DNA from: an uncultured Acetatifactor sp. | GTDB taxonomy: Bacteria; Bacillota; Clostridia; Lachnospirales; Lachnospiraceae | Assembly: GCA_910587555.1 (NCBI GenBank) | Contig: CAJULV010000008.1 | Location: 33,815 to 97,814 of the forward strand | DNA length: 64,000 bases | Reading direction: 5' to 3' | Shown here: one piece after another, positions 33,918-41,978 of the stretch | Layout: every line of letters starts with the position of its first letter | Numbering within the stretch: the stretch's first letter is position 1 | Program-made: the position numbers and the translations under genes | Notes under the pieces: model-generated | Told to the model about the DNA's origin: nothing | The model's input: the letters and a program-made list of their open reading frames with translations, nothing else | Databases searched by the model: none

Positions 33918-35095
33918 GAAAATACTGTAAAGCCCTGGTAAACCTGGCGGTAATGGCAATTATATTGTTTGGTATCGTCTGGCTTTTTCCAAGGCTGCTT
34001 GTCTTCTTTTCACCTTTTGTTGCAGGTTGGATCATCGCTTTGATTGCGGGTCCATTGGTGAGATTTTTTGAGGAGAAGGTCAGGCTAAAGAGAAAAATAG
34101 GCGGCGCGTTTGTGATAGTAGCAGTCATTGCGCTGGTGGTGCTTATGATTTATATCGTAGGCGCACAGCTTTTTGAACAGGTGAAGGGATTGATGAGTTC
34201 CCTGCCGGAAATGCTGGATAAGATGGAAGATGACTTCGACAGTATAGCGGCGAATCTGAACCAGCTTTTGAGCAGGCTCCCGGGGGGACTGCAGCTGAAC
34301 CCGGATAAAAATGTGCTGGAACTGGATTCCTATATAGGGGATTTTCTGGAAAAATTCGGTTCCCCAACCATTGAGGCGGCGGGGAATTTTGCAAAGGGGC
34401 TTCCCGCCGTGTTTATCGGGGTGATTATGGCATTGCTTTCCTCTTATTTCTTTGTGGCGGAGCGGCATCAAATCAACGAATGGTTTCAAAAGCATACACC
34501 GGCGGCCGTGATGCAGCCCTGGCGAATGGTTCGGGACAGCCTGGCAAAGTCTGTAGGGGGATATCTGAAGGCACAGCTGAAAATAGAAGTGTGGATGTAC
34601 CTGCTTCTGCTGGCAGGGCTTGGCATTCTGCGGGTGAATTATTTCGGCCTGATCGCACTGGTTATTGCAGTTCTTGATTTTCTGCCGTTTCTGGGCACGG
34701 GGACAGTACTGATTCCCTGGGCTGTGATTCGGATTCTGACAGCGGAATATAAGACTGCCATAGGACTTCTGGTGATATGGGGGGTGGGACAGCTGGCGAG
34801 ACAGCTGATACAGCCCAAGATTGTGGGGGATTCCATCGGCGTGCCGCCGCTTCCCACCTTGTTTCTCCTGTATATCGGCTATAAAGTGGGCAGCGTAGTG
34901 GGAATGATTGTGGCGGTTCCTGCGGGTTTGCTGGTTTACACACTTTATGAGGGCGGTGTATTCGATACCGCAAAAAACAGCGTGCTGATCCTGCTGGCGG
35001 GGATAAATCGTTTCCGCAGTCTTGAAAAGCAGGATTTGTCCGAGGTGGAGGAGATGCGGCTTCGGAATAAAAATAAAAAAATCTCTCCCAAATGA
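33914..35095 (+). CDS. AI-2E family transporter
   Basis: The product is 393 residues with about 8 membrane helices in the PF01594 pattern: an N-terminal hydrophobic pair, a soluble loop (about 90-160, helical, KGLMSSLPEMLDKMEDDFDS), then a C-terminal group with the conserved LDFLPFLGTGTVLIPWAV and QPKIVGDSIGVPPLPTL. Family members export AI-2 or exchange ions; which applies here cannot be read. Its ATG overlaps the engB stop by 4 nt, so translation is coupled. A terminator follows. Confidence 0.9.
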   Translation: MRKYCKALVNLAVMAIILFGIVWLFPRLLVFFSPFVAGWIIALIAGPLVRFFEEKVRLKRKIGGAFVIVAVIALVVLMIYIVGAQLFEQVKGLMSSLPEMLDKMEDDFDSIAANLNQLLSRLPGGLQLNPDKNVLELDSYIGDFLEKFGSPTIEAAGNFAKGLPAVFIGVIMALLSSYFFVAERHQINEWFQKHTPAAVMQPWRMVRDSLAKSVGGYLKAQLKIEVWMYLLLLAGLGILRVNYFGLIALVIAVLDFLPFLGTGTVLIPWAVIRILTAEYKTAIGLLVIWGVGQLARQLIQPKIVGDSIGVPPLPTLFLLYIGYKVGSVVGMIVAVPAGLLVYTLYEGGVFDTAKNSVLILLAGINRFRSLEKQDLSEVEEMRLRNKNKKISPK

Positions 35096-35126
35096 AACTT
35101 TTGGGGTGGAAAAGCAGTCTATATAG

Positions 35127-35155
35127 AAGAGGGCGTACGTGGGTACGCTCTTTTT
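35127..35155 (+). terminator. Terminator after the AI-2E transporter gene
   Basis: AGAGGGCGTAC and GTACGCTCT form a stem around a short loop, followed by TTTTT (35151-35155). Confidence 0.82.
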
Positions 35156-35319
35156 CGTATGGAAATACGTGTGTGAACCGAGGAACTGCTCCGGGGAACA
35201 TTTTTACAATATGGCGAAAGAATTTATGCAACTTTGATACAAAATTATTTTACAATGTTTGCAGTAAAATGATATGCTTCGGGATATTAATAAATAGAAG
35301 AGGTCGTACATAAAATAAC

Positions 35320-35880
35320 ATGACGATGGCAGGCACGAAAGAGAGAGAACTACAACTTAAAATTGACCGATATGGTGACATGTTGTTCAAACTCAGCTAC
35401 ATACGCCTTCAGAATGTGCAGGATGCGGAGGATGTGGTGCAGGAAGTTTTCTACCAGTATCTTAAAAGCGGCCAGTCTTTTGAGAGTCCCGAGCATGAAA
35501 AAGCCTGGCTCCTGAAGGTCGCCATAAATGCCTGCCGTAAGGTATGGCGCAGTGCATGGCACAGACACCGCAGTGACTGCCGGCCTGAGGGGGAGTTGTG
35601 GGAAGAAGGGTTGCCAGAGGCGGTCGGCGCTGGCTGCAGGTCTTTTGAACAGGGACCCGAGGAGGCGGCATTTCAGAAGGAGGAAAAACGCTGCCTGCTG
35701 GATGCAGTGCTTGCGCTTCCGGCAAAGTATCGTGATGTAATTCACCTTTTCTACTATGAGGAACTATCCGTAAAGGAAATTGCAGGGGTTACGGGACGGG
35801 CGGAATCTACCATAACTTCGCAGCTGACCAGAGGCAGGGAACTGCTGAGGAAGGCATTGCGTTCCCGTTACGAGATGTAA
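35320..35880 (+). CDS. ECF-type RNA polymerase sigma factor
   Basis: The product is about 186 residues. Region 2 (about 15-75) has DMLFKLSYIRLQNVQDAEDVVQEVFYQYL; region 4 (about 125-180) has LPAKYRDVIHLFYYEELSVKEIAGVTGRAESTITSQLTRGRELLRKAL. There is no region 1 or 3, as in ECF sigmas. The ribosome binding site is weak, with a second in-frame ATG at 35326. The next gene looks like its membrane-bound partner. TGCAACTTT at about 35226 resembles Firmicute ECF -35 boxes, so autoregulation is possible but not shown. Confidence 0.92.
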   Translation: MTMAGTKERELQLKIDRYGDMLFKLSYIRLQNVQDAEDVVQEVFYQYLKSGQSFESPEHEKAWLLKVAINACRKVWRSAWHRHRSDCRPEGELWEEGLPEAVGAGCRSFEQGPEEAAFQKEEKRCLLDAVLALPAKYRDVIHLFYYEELSVKEIAGVTGRAESTITSQLTRGRELLRKALRSRYEM

Positions 35881-35907
35881 TGTACAGGTCGGACTGGGCA
35901 GGGGGGG

Positions 35908-36756
35908 ATGGCTTTGGATAAATTTCAGGATGCATATCGGGAAGCGATGGATGATCTGCCAAAACTACAGATAGATGCAGACAGGGTAATGGATGAGACG
36001 CACCATTACAGGATGATAAAGCAGGGAAGACGGTATCTGATTACAAGAGGCTGTACTGCGGCCGCAGTGTTCCTTCTGTGCGGCGCCGGTACCGTGGCGG
36101 CGAAGAGCTTTCGGGACAGCATTATCCGGGTAAATGACAATGGTTTTGTCATTACCAGCGAGAACGCGGTGGAAGGAACGGAGAACCAGAAGGGCATTCC
36201 GGATACTGTGTCTATTTTGAAAATAGGGGGGGTATTTTCCACAGAGGACGATGTCCCTGACCAGGCCCAGGCGGCTCTGGACGAGACGGAAGTTGTGGCA
36301 TACCAGCCGCAGATGGATGAATATGATTCGCTGGAAGCTTTTCTGGCGGAATCCGACGCGGCGGCAGCGGTTCCGATTCCTGACGAAAGCCTTCTGGGGA
36401 TGGAAGCTGCAAATGAAAATGTGCATGTCATAGATGGGGGAAGGCGGATCTTCATTTCCCTTTACAATGAGGAGTTATATTTTTCCCTGAGCCAGGCTGA
36501 CAACAGGGGATATGAAAGCTACAGTTCCGCTACCGCCTACATGGGGGAGAGCAGGAATGAGAGAAGCTTTACCAACAGCCAGGGGATGAACTATGTGGTG
36601 ATGGATTCGGTGGACGAAAATGAGACAGTGGTATCCGTGCATGCCGCTATATCCATGAACGGCAGGGATTTGACACTTTCTTTTGAAGGATTCGACTGGA
36701 GTGCGGTGGAGAAGGTTCTGTATGAACTTGACTTATCGGTATATTATCAGGAGTGA
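35908..36756 (+). CDS. Putative anti-sigma factor / membrane-anchored regulator
   Basis: The product is 282 residues: a cytoplasmic N-terminus (about 1-45), one membrane helix (about 48-68, RGCTAAAVFLLCGAGTVAA) and an extracytoplasmic region of about 210 residues with an acidic, Ala-rich linker (about 125-160). The last 100 residues resemble DUF4367-type beta domains often found in ECF-linked proteins. Position 27 bp after the sigma gene supports an anti-sigma role. No enzyme motif. The start is unclear: the G-run sits right against ATG 35908, and TTG 35914 has better spacing. Confidence 0.7.
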   Translation: MALDKFQDAYREAMDDLPKLQIDADRVMDETHHYRMIKQGRRYLITRGCTAAAVFLLCGAGTVAAKSFRDSIIRVNDNGFVITSENAVEGTENQKGIPDTVSILKIGGVFSTEDDVPDQAQAALDETEVVAYQPQMDEYDSLEAFLAESDAAAAVPIPDESLLGMEAANENVHVIDGGRRIFISLYNEELYFSLSQADNRGYESYSSATAYMGESRNERSFTNSQGMNYVVMDSVDENETVVSVHAAISMNGRDLTLSFEGFDWSAVEKVLYELDLSVYYQE

Positions 36757-36858
36757 AGGGCTGATTGCCGGAGACATTGATTGCGGGCAATCATAAAGAT
36801 GAGAACGGAACGGCATATGAATGTGTTCACAAGTATAAGAAAGGATGGAGAGGATACA

Positions 36859-37557
36859 GTGAAGAGAAATATTTTGATATATAACAACCAGACAGGAATT
36901 GCCGAGAAAATGATTCCCCTGTGTGCGGGAGAGGGACTCTCCGTCGTAGTGGCGGCCGATGTGGATGATTTATACGGAATATTGAAGCGCCTGGAGATTC
37001 ACCTGATGCTGGTGGATGTGGAGCTGAACGACAAGGGCTGGGATAAAGGAATCGAGATGATTGCCAATCTGAGAAATAAGAGCAGCATACCGCTGATTGT
37101 GGTTTCGGCGCAGTCTGCGGAGACAGCGAAGATTATGGCATTGGAGGCAGGGGCAGACGATTACGTCACTGCGGACTGTAATCCGCTGGAGCTGCTGGCC
37201 AGAATAAAATCCCAGCTGCGCAGGTATATCCAGCTGGTGAACATGTGCGCCAATATTGACCGTATTTATAAGGTGGATGAACTGATGATAGACGATGTGC
37301 AGCGGAAAGTGACGGTGGAGGGCAGGTCTGTGCGGCTGACGCCGATTGAATATAAGATATTGCGGCTGCTGGTGCAGCAGAGGGGGAAAGTATTTTCAAA
37401 CAGCCAGATTTATGAGAACATCTGGCATATGCAGGCAATCGGCGCCGACAATACCATTGCGGTGCATATCAGGCATATCAGGGAGAAGATAGAGAAGAAT
37501 CCCAAGGAACCCAGGTATCTGAAGGTGGTCTGGGGCAATGGCTATAAGGTGGGGTGA
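36859..37557 (+). CDS. OmpR-type response regulator with degenerate receiver
   Basis: The product is 232 residues from a GTG at 36859 with GAGAGG 6 nt upstream. An N-terminal receiver-like domain (about 1-120) is followed by a winged-helix DNA-binding domain (about 135-230; LTPIEYKILRLLVQQRGKVFS ... NTIAVHIRHIREKIE is classical). The phosphorylatable Asp is present (LMLVDVEL), but the acidic pair at the first strand is Asn-Asn (ILIYNNQTG) and the conserved Lys after the last strand is missing (DYVTADC). No histidine kinase is adjacent. The domain may work without phosphorylation. Confidence 0.88.
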   Translation: MKRNILIYNNQTGIAEKMIPLCAGEGLSVVVAADVDDLYGILKRLEIHLMLVDVELNDKGWDKGIEMIANLRNKSSIPLIVVSAQSAETAKIMALEAGADDYVTADCNPLELLARIKSQLRRYIQLVNMCANIDRIYKVDELMIDDVQRKVTVEGRSVRLTPIEYKILRLLVQQRGKVFSNSQIYENIWHMQAIGADNTIAVHIRHIREKIEKNPKEPRYLKVVWGNGYKVG

Positions 37558-37573
37558 AACCCCATTATTTTCG

Positions 37574-37607
37574 ATTGGGGAGGGGCATGAAAACGCCCCT
37601 CCCCAAT
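37574..37607 (+). other. Strong GC-rich hairpin after the response regulator gene
   Basis: A perfect 13-bp stem, ATTGGGGAGGGGC with GCCCCTCCCCAAT, loop ATGAAAAC. It starts 17 nt after the stop codon but no T-run follows (TGTGGGCAG), so it may be a transcript-stabilising or Rho-related end rather than an intrinsic terminator. Confidence 0.6.
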
Positions 37608-37725
37608 TGTGGGCAGAGTCCGTCAGCTTAACATACATCAATCATTTTCCTTGTGTACTTCGAAGCAGCTCTGCGGATAGCAAGGCTAAAAACGGGGACG
37701 GTTCTGGAAGAGGAGGAAACAAGAT

Positions 37726-39450
37726 ATGGAATACGCGGCAATCAGACATTTTGCGGATAAAAGATATTGTTATGCCATGGCAAAGGGGCATTTCCTGATC
37801 AGGCTGGAAGTGAAGAAGGGGGATGCGGCAAAAGTAACGCTCCACACACAGAATAAATACCTGCCCATCCGCTATATGGATACAAGGCAGGCACGGCCCA
37901 TGGAAATCGCCTGTTCCGACAATTATATAGACTATTACGAGGCGGAAGTGGAAATAGACGTGGTCTGCCTGCGGTATTTTTTCGAGATAGCGGATTACGC
38001 GGGAAAGACCGTGTATTACGGCAATCACTGTTTTTATGACCAGTGCATAACCTCCATAGACAGGATGTTCGACTGCCCCCAGAACCTTCGGGAAGAAGAG
38101 CGGTTCCGGCTGCCTGCCTGGGCGGAAAACAAGGTGATTTACCAGATTTTCCCGTCCCGCTTTGCCGCGGATAAGGAGGTGCCGGAGGAAATCTGGTATC
38201 AGGCGCCCATTGACAGCAAAACTGACCTGAAGGGTTCCCTGCGTGGCATCATCCAACATTTTGGCTATATCCGCAGCCTGGGGGTGGATATTCTCTATTT
38301 GACACCCGTTTTCAGCTCCGATTCCGTCCACAAGTATAATATCCGCGATTATTATCAAATCGATCCTGCTTTCGGGGATAAGGAAGATTTAAAGGAACTG
38401 GTGAGGCTGGCTCATGAGTCGGGGATGTATGTAATATTGGACGGCGTGTTTAACCATACGGGAATCGATTTCTTTGCTTTTCGGGATATCCGGGAGAAGC
38501 AGGAGGATTCGGCGTACCTGGACTGGTATTATATCGAAAGCTTTCCGCTGGTGATGGAATGGGGAAAACGCCCCAGCTACAAGACCTTCAGCTACGCCGG
38601 GTTCATGCCGAAGGTGAATCTGAACAATCCGGAGACTGCGGATTATTTTATTGATGCGGCGGCATACTGGATTCGGGAATGCGATATCGACGGCTGGCGG
38701 CTGGATGTGGCGGACGAAATCACACACGGCTTCTGGAAGCGTTTCCGCAGGGAGATGAAAGCGGTGAAAAAGGATGTTCTGGTGGTGGGAGAAATCTGGC
38801 ATTATGCCGGGGATTTCCTGGAAGGGGACGAGTGGGACAGCGTGATGAACTATCCTTTTTACGATTCGGTGCTGGAGCTGGTGGCAAAGGAGGAGACGGC
38901 GCCATCAGCCTTCCTGGGAAACCGGAATTTTGTAAGGGGAAACCTGAACAGGGGACTGGAGGGGTACCTGTGGAACTTTATCGACAGCCACGATACGGCC
39001 AGATTTCTCCACAGCGCGGGAAGCGACATCAAAAAACAGAAGCTGGCGGCAGCAATGCAGCTGCTGCTCCCCGGCATGCCCATGATTTATTACGGTGACG
39101 AAGTGGGCATGGAGGGAGGGCCGGACCCGGACTGCAGGCGGGGAATGCTCTGGGAGGAGGACAGGCAGAACCGGGAATGCCTGGCGTATTACAGACGGCT
39201 CATCCGGATCCGGCATGACTTTCCCGGACTGACAAAGGGGAAGATGGTGAAAGAGTATGCGGACGACCACAAGGGAGTCTTATACATGGAAAGAAACTGG
39301 CAGGGACAGAGCCTGGTTTTGATTTTTCATGTGAGAAAAGGCAATGTCTCTCTGCCGGGACTGAGAGGGCGCCGGAATCTTATCACAGGCGGGGATTTTT
39401 CGGGCCTGCTGGGGGATTATGAGGCGGCGTTGCTTGCGGATTTGCCGTGA
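37726..39450 (+). CDS. Alpha-amylase family glycoside hydrolase (GH13, neopullulanase-like)
   Basis: The product is 574 residues with no signal peptide, so cytoplasmic. An N-terminal beta domain (about 1-125, CBM34-like) is followed by the TIM barrel. Catalytic residues: Asp327 (DGWRLDVADE, nucleophile), Glu356 (VVGEIWH, acid/base) and Asp423 (FIDSHDTARF). The N-terminal domain plus size is typical of GH13_20 enzymes (neopullulanase, cyclomaltodextrinase, maltogenic amylase) that break short alpha-glucans after uptake. It is separate from the sugar ABC locus downstream. GGAGG is 8 nt before the ATG. Confidence 0.92.
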   Translation: MEYAAIRHFADKRYCYAMAKGHFLIRLEVKKGDAAKVTLHTQNKYLPIRYMDTRQARPMEIACSDNYIDYYEAEVEIDVVCLRYFFEIADYAGKTVYYGNHCFYDQCITSIDRMFDCPQNLREEERFRLPAWAENKVIYQIFPSRFAADKEVPEEIWYQAPIDSKTDLKGSLRGIIQHFGYIRSLGVDILYLTPVFSSDSVHKYNIRDYYQIDPAFGDKEDLKELVRLAHESGMYVILDGVFNHTGIDFFAFRDIREKQEDSAYLDWYYIESFPLVMEWGKRPSYKTFSYAGFMPKVNLNNPETADYFIDAAAYWIRECDIDGWRLDVADEITHGFWKRFRREMKAVKKDVLVVGEIWHYAGDFLEGDEWDSVMNYPFYDSVLELVAKEETAPSAFLGNRNFVRGNLNRGLEGYLWNFIDSHDTARFLHSAGSDIKKQKLAAAMQLLLPGMPMIYYGDEVGMEGGPDPDCRRGMLWEEDRQNRECLAYYRRLIRIRHDFPGLTKGKMVKEYADDHKGVLYMERNWQGQSLVLIFHVRKGNVSLPGLRGRRNLITGGDFSGLLGDYEAALLADLP

Positions 39451-39485
39451 AAAGTATCAGGACCTGCCTGCAAAGTCAGCCAGGG

Positions 39486-39514
39486 TGCCTCCCCGCCGTT
39501 ACCACGGGGAGGCA
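39486..39514 (+). other. Hairpin downstream of the GH13 gene
   Basis: A perfect 10-bp stem, TGCCTCCCCG with CGGGGAGGCA, and a 9-nt loop. It lacks a T-tract (GCAGAGAATG follows). It is a likely 3' end signal between the GH13 gene and the convergent LacI remnant. The rest of 39451-39652 shows nothing else. Confidence 0.55.
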
Positions 39515-39652
39515 GCAGAGAATGTTGTACAAAATATTTCTTCTTTTATCAGAGTCATCTTACGTTTCCAATGCCGGCTTTTTCCGGTGCGGCATATATC
39601 CGACCATTCTATTGCAGGAGCCGCTTCCGGATTTCCTGCCGCCTTTTTCAGT

Positions 39653-40192
39653 TCAGTCCCCGGTGGATTCCCGATAGATTACATTTGTTTCCGTGTGTAT
39701 GGTGCGAAAATTCAAAGACGGTTCCCGGATGCGGGATACCAGCAGGTGTACCGCGGAAAATCCCATGATCTGGCTGTGGATATGAACGGTGGTCAGAGCG
39801 GGTGTTACCACGCCGGATTCGGGAGAGTCGTCAAAGCCGCAGAGCCAGACATCGCCGGGTACGGAGATTCCCATTTTTCTGAACACCTGCATGGTGTCCA
39901 ATGCCACATAATCATTGGCGCACAGAAAAACCTCAGGCAGTGCCTCCATATTTTCGAAACATTCCGTCAGATATTCCCGGTAGTCGGAACTTTCCGGCGT
40001 CCGGATTCCTTTTTTATTACCAATAAGGCACCATTCCTCCCGGCAGGGCAGCCCGGTCAGGTACATGGCATTGCGGTATGCCATGTATCGTTCAAAGAAG
40101 GACTGGAAGTGGAGGTATTCACCGATGAAACCGATGCGCGTTTTCCCACGTCGAACCATTTCCTGCACCAGGCTGTGGATGCCGGTATATTC
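39653..40192 (-). pseudogene. LacI-family regulator, 5' end deleted
   Basis: Reading on the minus strand from the junction, EYTGIHSLVQEMVRRGKTRIGFIG starts in the middle of the periplasmic-binding-like domain, and the C-terminal part is intact to its stop (LCANDYVALDTMQVFRKMG, WLCGFDDSPES, and the usual C-terminal block). The DNA-binding helix-turn-helix and about the first 150 residues are missing. Upstream codons on this strand come from the opposite strand of the permease gene. It cannot bind DNA as a LacI protein. It was presumably the regulator of the adjacent sugar operon, transcribed away from it. Confidence 0.82.
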
Positions 40193-40197
40193 CCATG
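40186..40197. other. Deletion junction with microhomology
   Basis: The bases TATATTCCCATG are read as the permease 'Y-I-P-M' on the plus strand, while the overlapping GAATATA on the minus strand gives the regulator 'E-Y'. Both match what the intact families have at these places, so the two broken genes share several bases here. This is the mark of a deletion between short repeats. Confidence 0.65.
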
Positions 40198-40989
40198 GGC
40201 GGCATCCTGATTGCCTTTGAGAATTACAATCCGATTCAGGGGGTGCTGAACAGTCCATGGGTTGGCTTTGCACATTTTAAGAGATTCCTGTCATCCCCTG
40301 ATTTTATGAGCTACCTGGTCAATACCCTGAAGCTCAGTATCTACGGCCTGCTGTGGGGATTTCCCATTCCCATCCTCCTCGCCTTTTTGCTGAACCGGGT
40401 GGAGCGGGCAAGAATCAAGCGCAAGATTCAGCTGGTACTCTATATGCCGAATTTTATTTCGGTTATCGTACTCTGCGGTATCGTCAGGATCCTGTTATCC
40501 GTCACAGGCCCGCTGAACATGCTCCTGGGTACCTCAACCGATTTCATGACCATGCCGGAGGCGTTCCGTTCCGTTTACATCGCCAGCGGTATCTGGCAGG
40601 GAGCTGGATGGGGATCCATTATGTACACGGCAGCCCTGTCCAATGCCAGTGCGGAGCTGAAGGAGGCGGCAATCATTGACGGCGCCAATATTTTTCAGCA
40701 GATTAAGGCAGTGGAATGGCCGGCCATCAAGGATGTGGTCATTATCCAGTTTATAATGTCGGCGGGAAATATCATGAGCGTTGGTTTCGAGAAAGCATAT
40801 GCGTTGCAGACGGATCTGAACATGCGTTCATCTGAAATCATTGCTACCTATGTATATAAAAAGGGGCTTCTGGACGGCGACTACGGCTTCTCCACGGCAG
40901 TAGGGCTTTTCAACACGGTGATTAATGTCATTCTTCTGGTGGTGGTGAACAAAGTCGTGGCCAGGATGAATGAGGGAAAGGGGCTGTAA
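40195..40989 (+). pseudogene. LplB-type sugar ABC permease, 5' end deleted
   Basis: The remaining 264 residues (MGGILIAFENYNPIQG onward) match LplB/YteP-type permeases from just after the first membrane helix, and include the coupling loop EAAIIDGANIFQQIKAVEWP. About the first 45-60 residues with the first helix, and the promoter and ribosome binding site, are gone. ATG 40195 has no ribosome binding site. Whether the protein is made or works is doubtful; the next genes are intact and may need another promoter. A shortened but functional version is the less likely reading. Confidence 0.75.
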
Positions 40990-40990
40990 C

Positions 40991-41887
40991 ATGGGAAAGA
41001 AAAAATTTTTCACGTATTCCTTACAGGATAAGATACTGCTTATGACGGGCTACATACTTCTGGGGTTATTCGTAGTGGCCATTTTGATTCCCATGATCTA
41101 CATCGTGGTGGGTTCCTTCATAGATCCCATTACCCTGCAGAACAAGGGAATCACCTTTGACTTCAGCAAGTGGACGGCCACTGCATATCAGCGTGTCTTC
41201 GGCAATGCACAGATATGGATCGGATTTAAGAATGCGGTGGTTTATTCTGTGGTGTTTACAGTGATTTCCGTGTTCATTACGCTGCTGGCGGCATATCCCA
41301 TGTCCAGGCCGGATTTTAAGGGGAGGGGTTTCTTCAATGTGATTTTCGTCATTACCATGTTCTTTGGAGGCGGTCTGATTCCCACCTACCTGCTGATCAA
41401 CAATCTGGGCATGAAGAATACCATGTGGGCCATTGTAATACCGGGTGCCTTCAATGTGTGGAATATGATTATTGCAAGAACCTACTACCAGGGGATTCCC
41501 TCGGAGCTGCGGGAGGCGGCGGATGTGGACGGGGCGAACGAGGTGCGTTTCTTCTTCATGATCTTGATTCCGGTGTGTACGCCTGTGATTGCGGTATTGG
41601 CTCTGTGGCAGTTTGTAGGCATGTGGAACAGTTATTTCGACGCGATGATTTATCTGGACGATACGGCGAAACAGCCTCTGCAGGTAGTACTCAGGGCCAT
41701 ACTGATTCAGAACAAACCGGAGTCGGGTATGATTTCGGACATGCAGAGTACGGCGGAGCGGGCGCAGCTGGCAGAGCTTCTGAAATATGCCACCATTATT
41801 GTATCCAGTCTGCCGCTGCTGGTGATGTATCCTTTCTTTCAGAAATATTTTGACAGCGGGATTATGGTGGGGTCCGTAAAGGGATGA
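40991..41887 (+). CDS. Carbohydrate ABC transporter permease (LplC/YtcP type)
   Basis: The product is 298 residues with 6 membrane helices. The coupling loop is SELREAADVDGANEVRFFFMILIPVCTPVI (EAA motif, about 180-210). It pairs with the upstream permease to form the channel; the ATPase of such LplBC systems is usually shared and encoded elsewhere, and none is seen here. ATG 40991 follows AAGGGG at 8 nt and lies 1 nt after the stop of the upstream permease. The gene is intact, though its partner is truncated. Confidence 0.9.
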   Translation: MGKKKFFTYSLQDKILLMTGYILLGLFVVAILIPMIYIVVGSFIDPITLQNKGITFDFSKWTATAYQRVFGNAQIWIGFKNAVVYSVVFTVISVFITLLAAYPMSRPDFKGRGFFNVIFVITMFFGGGLIPTYLLINNLGMKNTMWAIVIPGAFNVWNMIIARTYYQGIPSELREAADVDGANEVRFFFMILIPVCTPVIAVLALWQFVGMWNSYFDAMIYLDDTAKQPLQVVLRAILIQNKPESGMISDMQSTAERAQLAELLKYATIIVSSLPLLVMYPFFQKYFDSGIMVGSVKG

Positions 41888-41978
41888 GAAAGGGGCCGGC
41901 ATGTACGGGAGTGTGAGGCCGGAACTATTTTCTGAATAATATAAAAGCGGCTTGTACAAAGCGGCAGAAGGAGATAAA

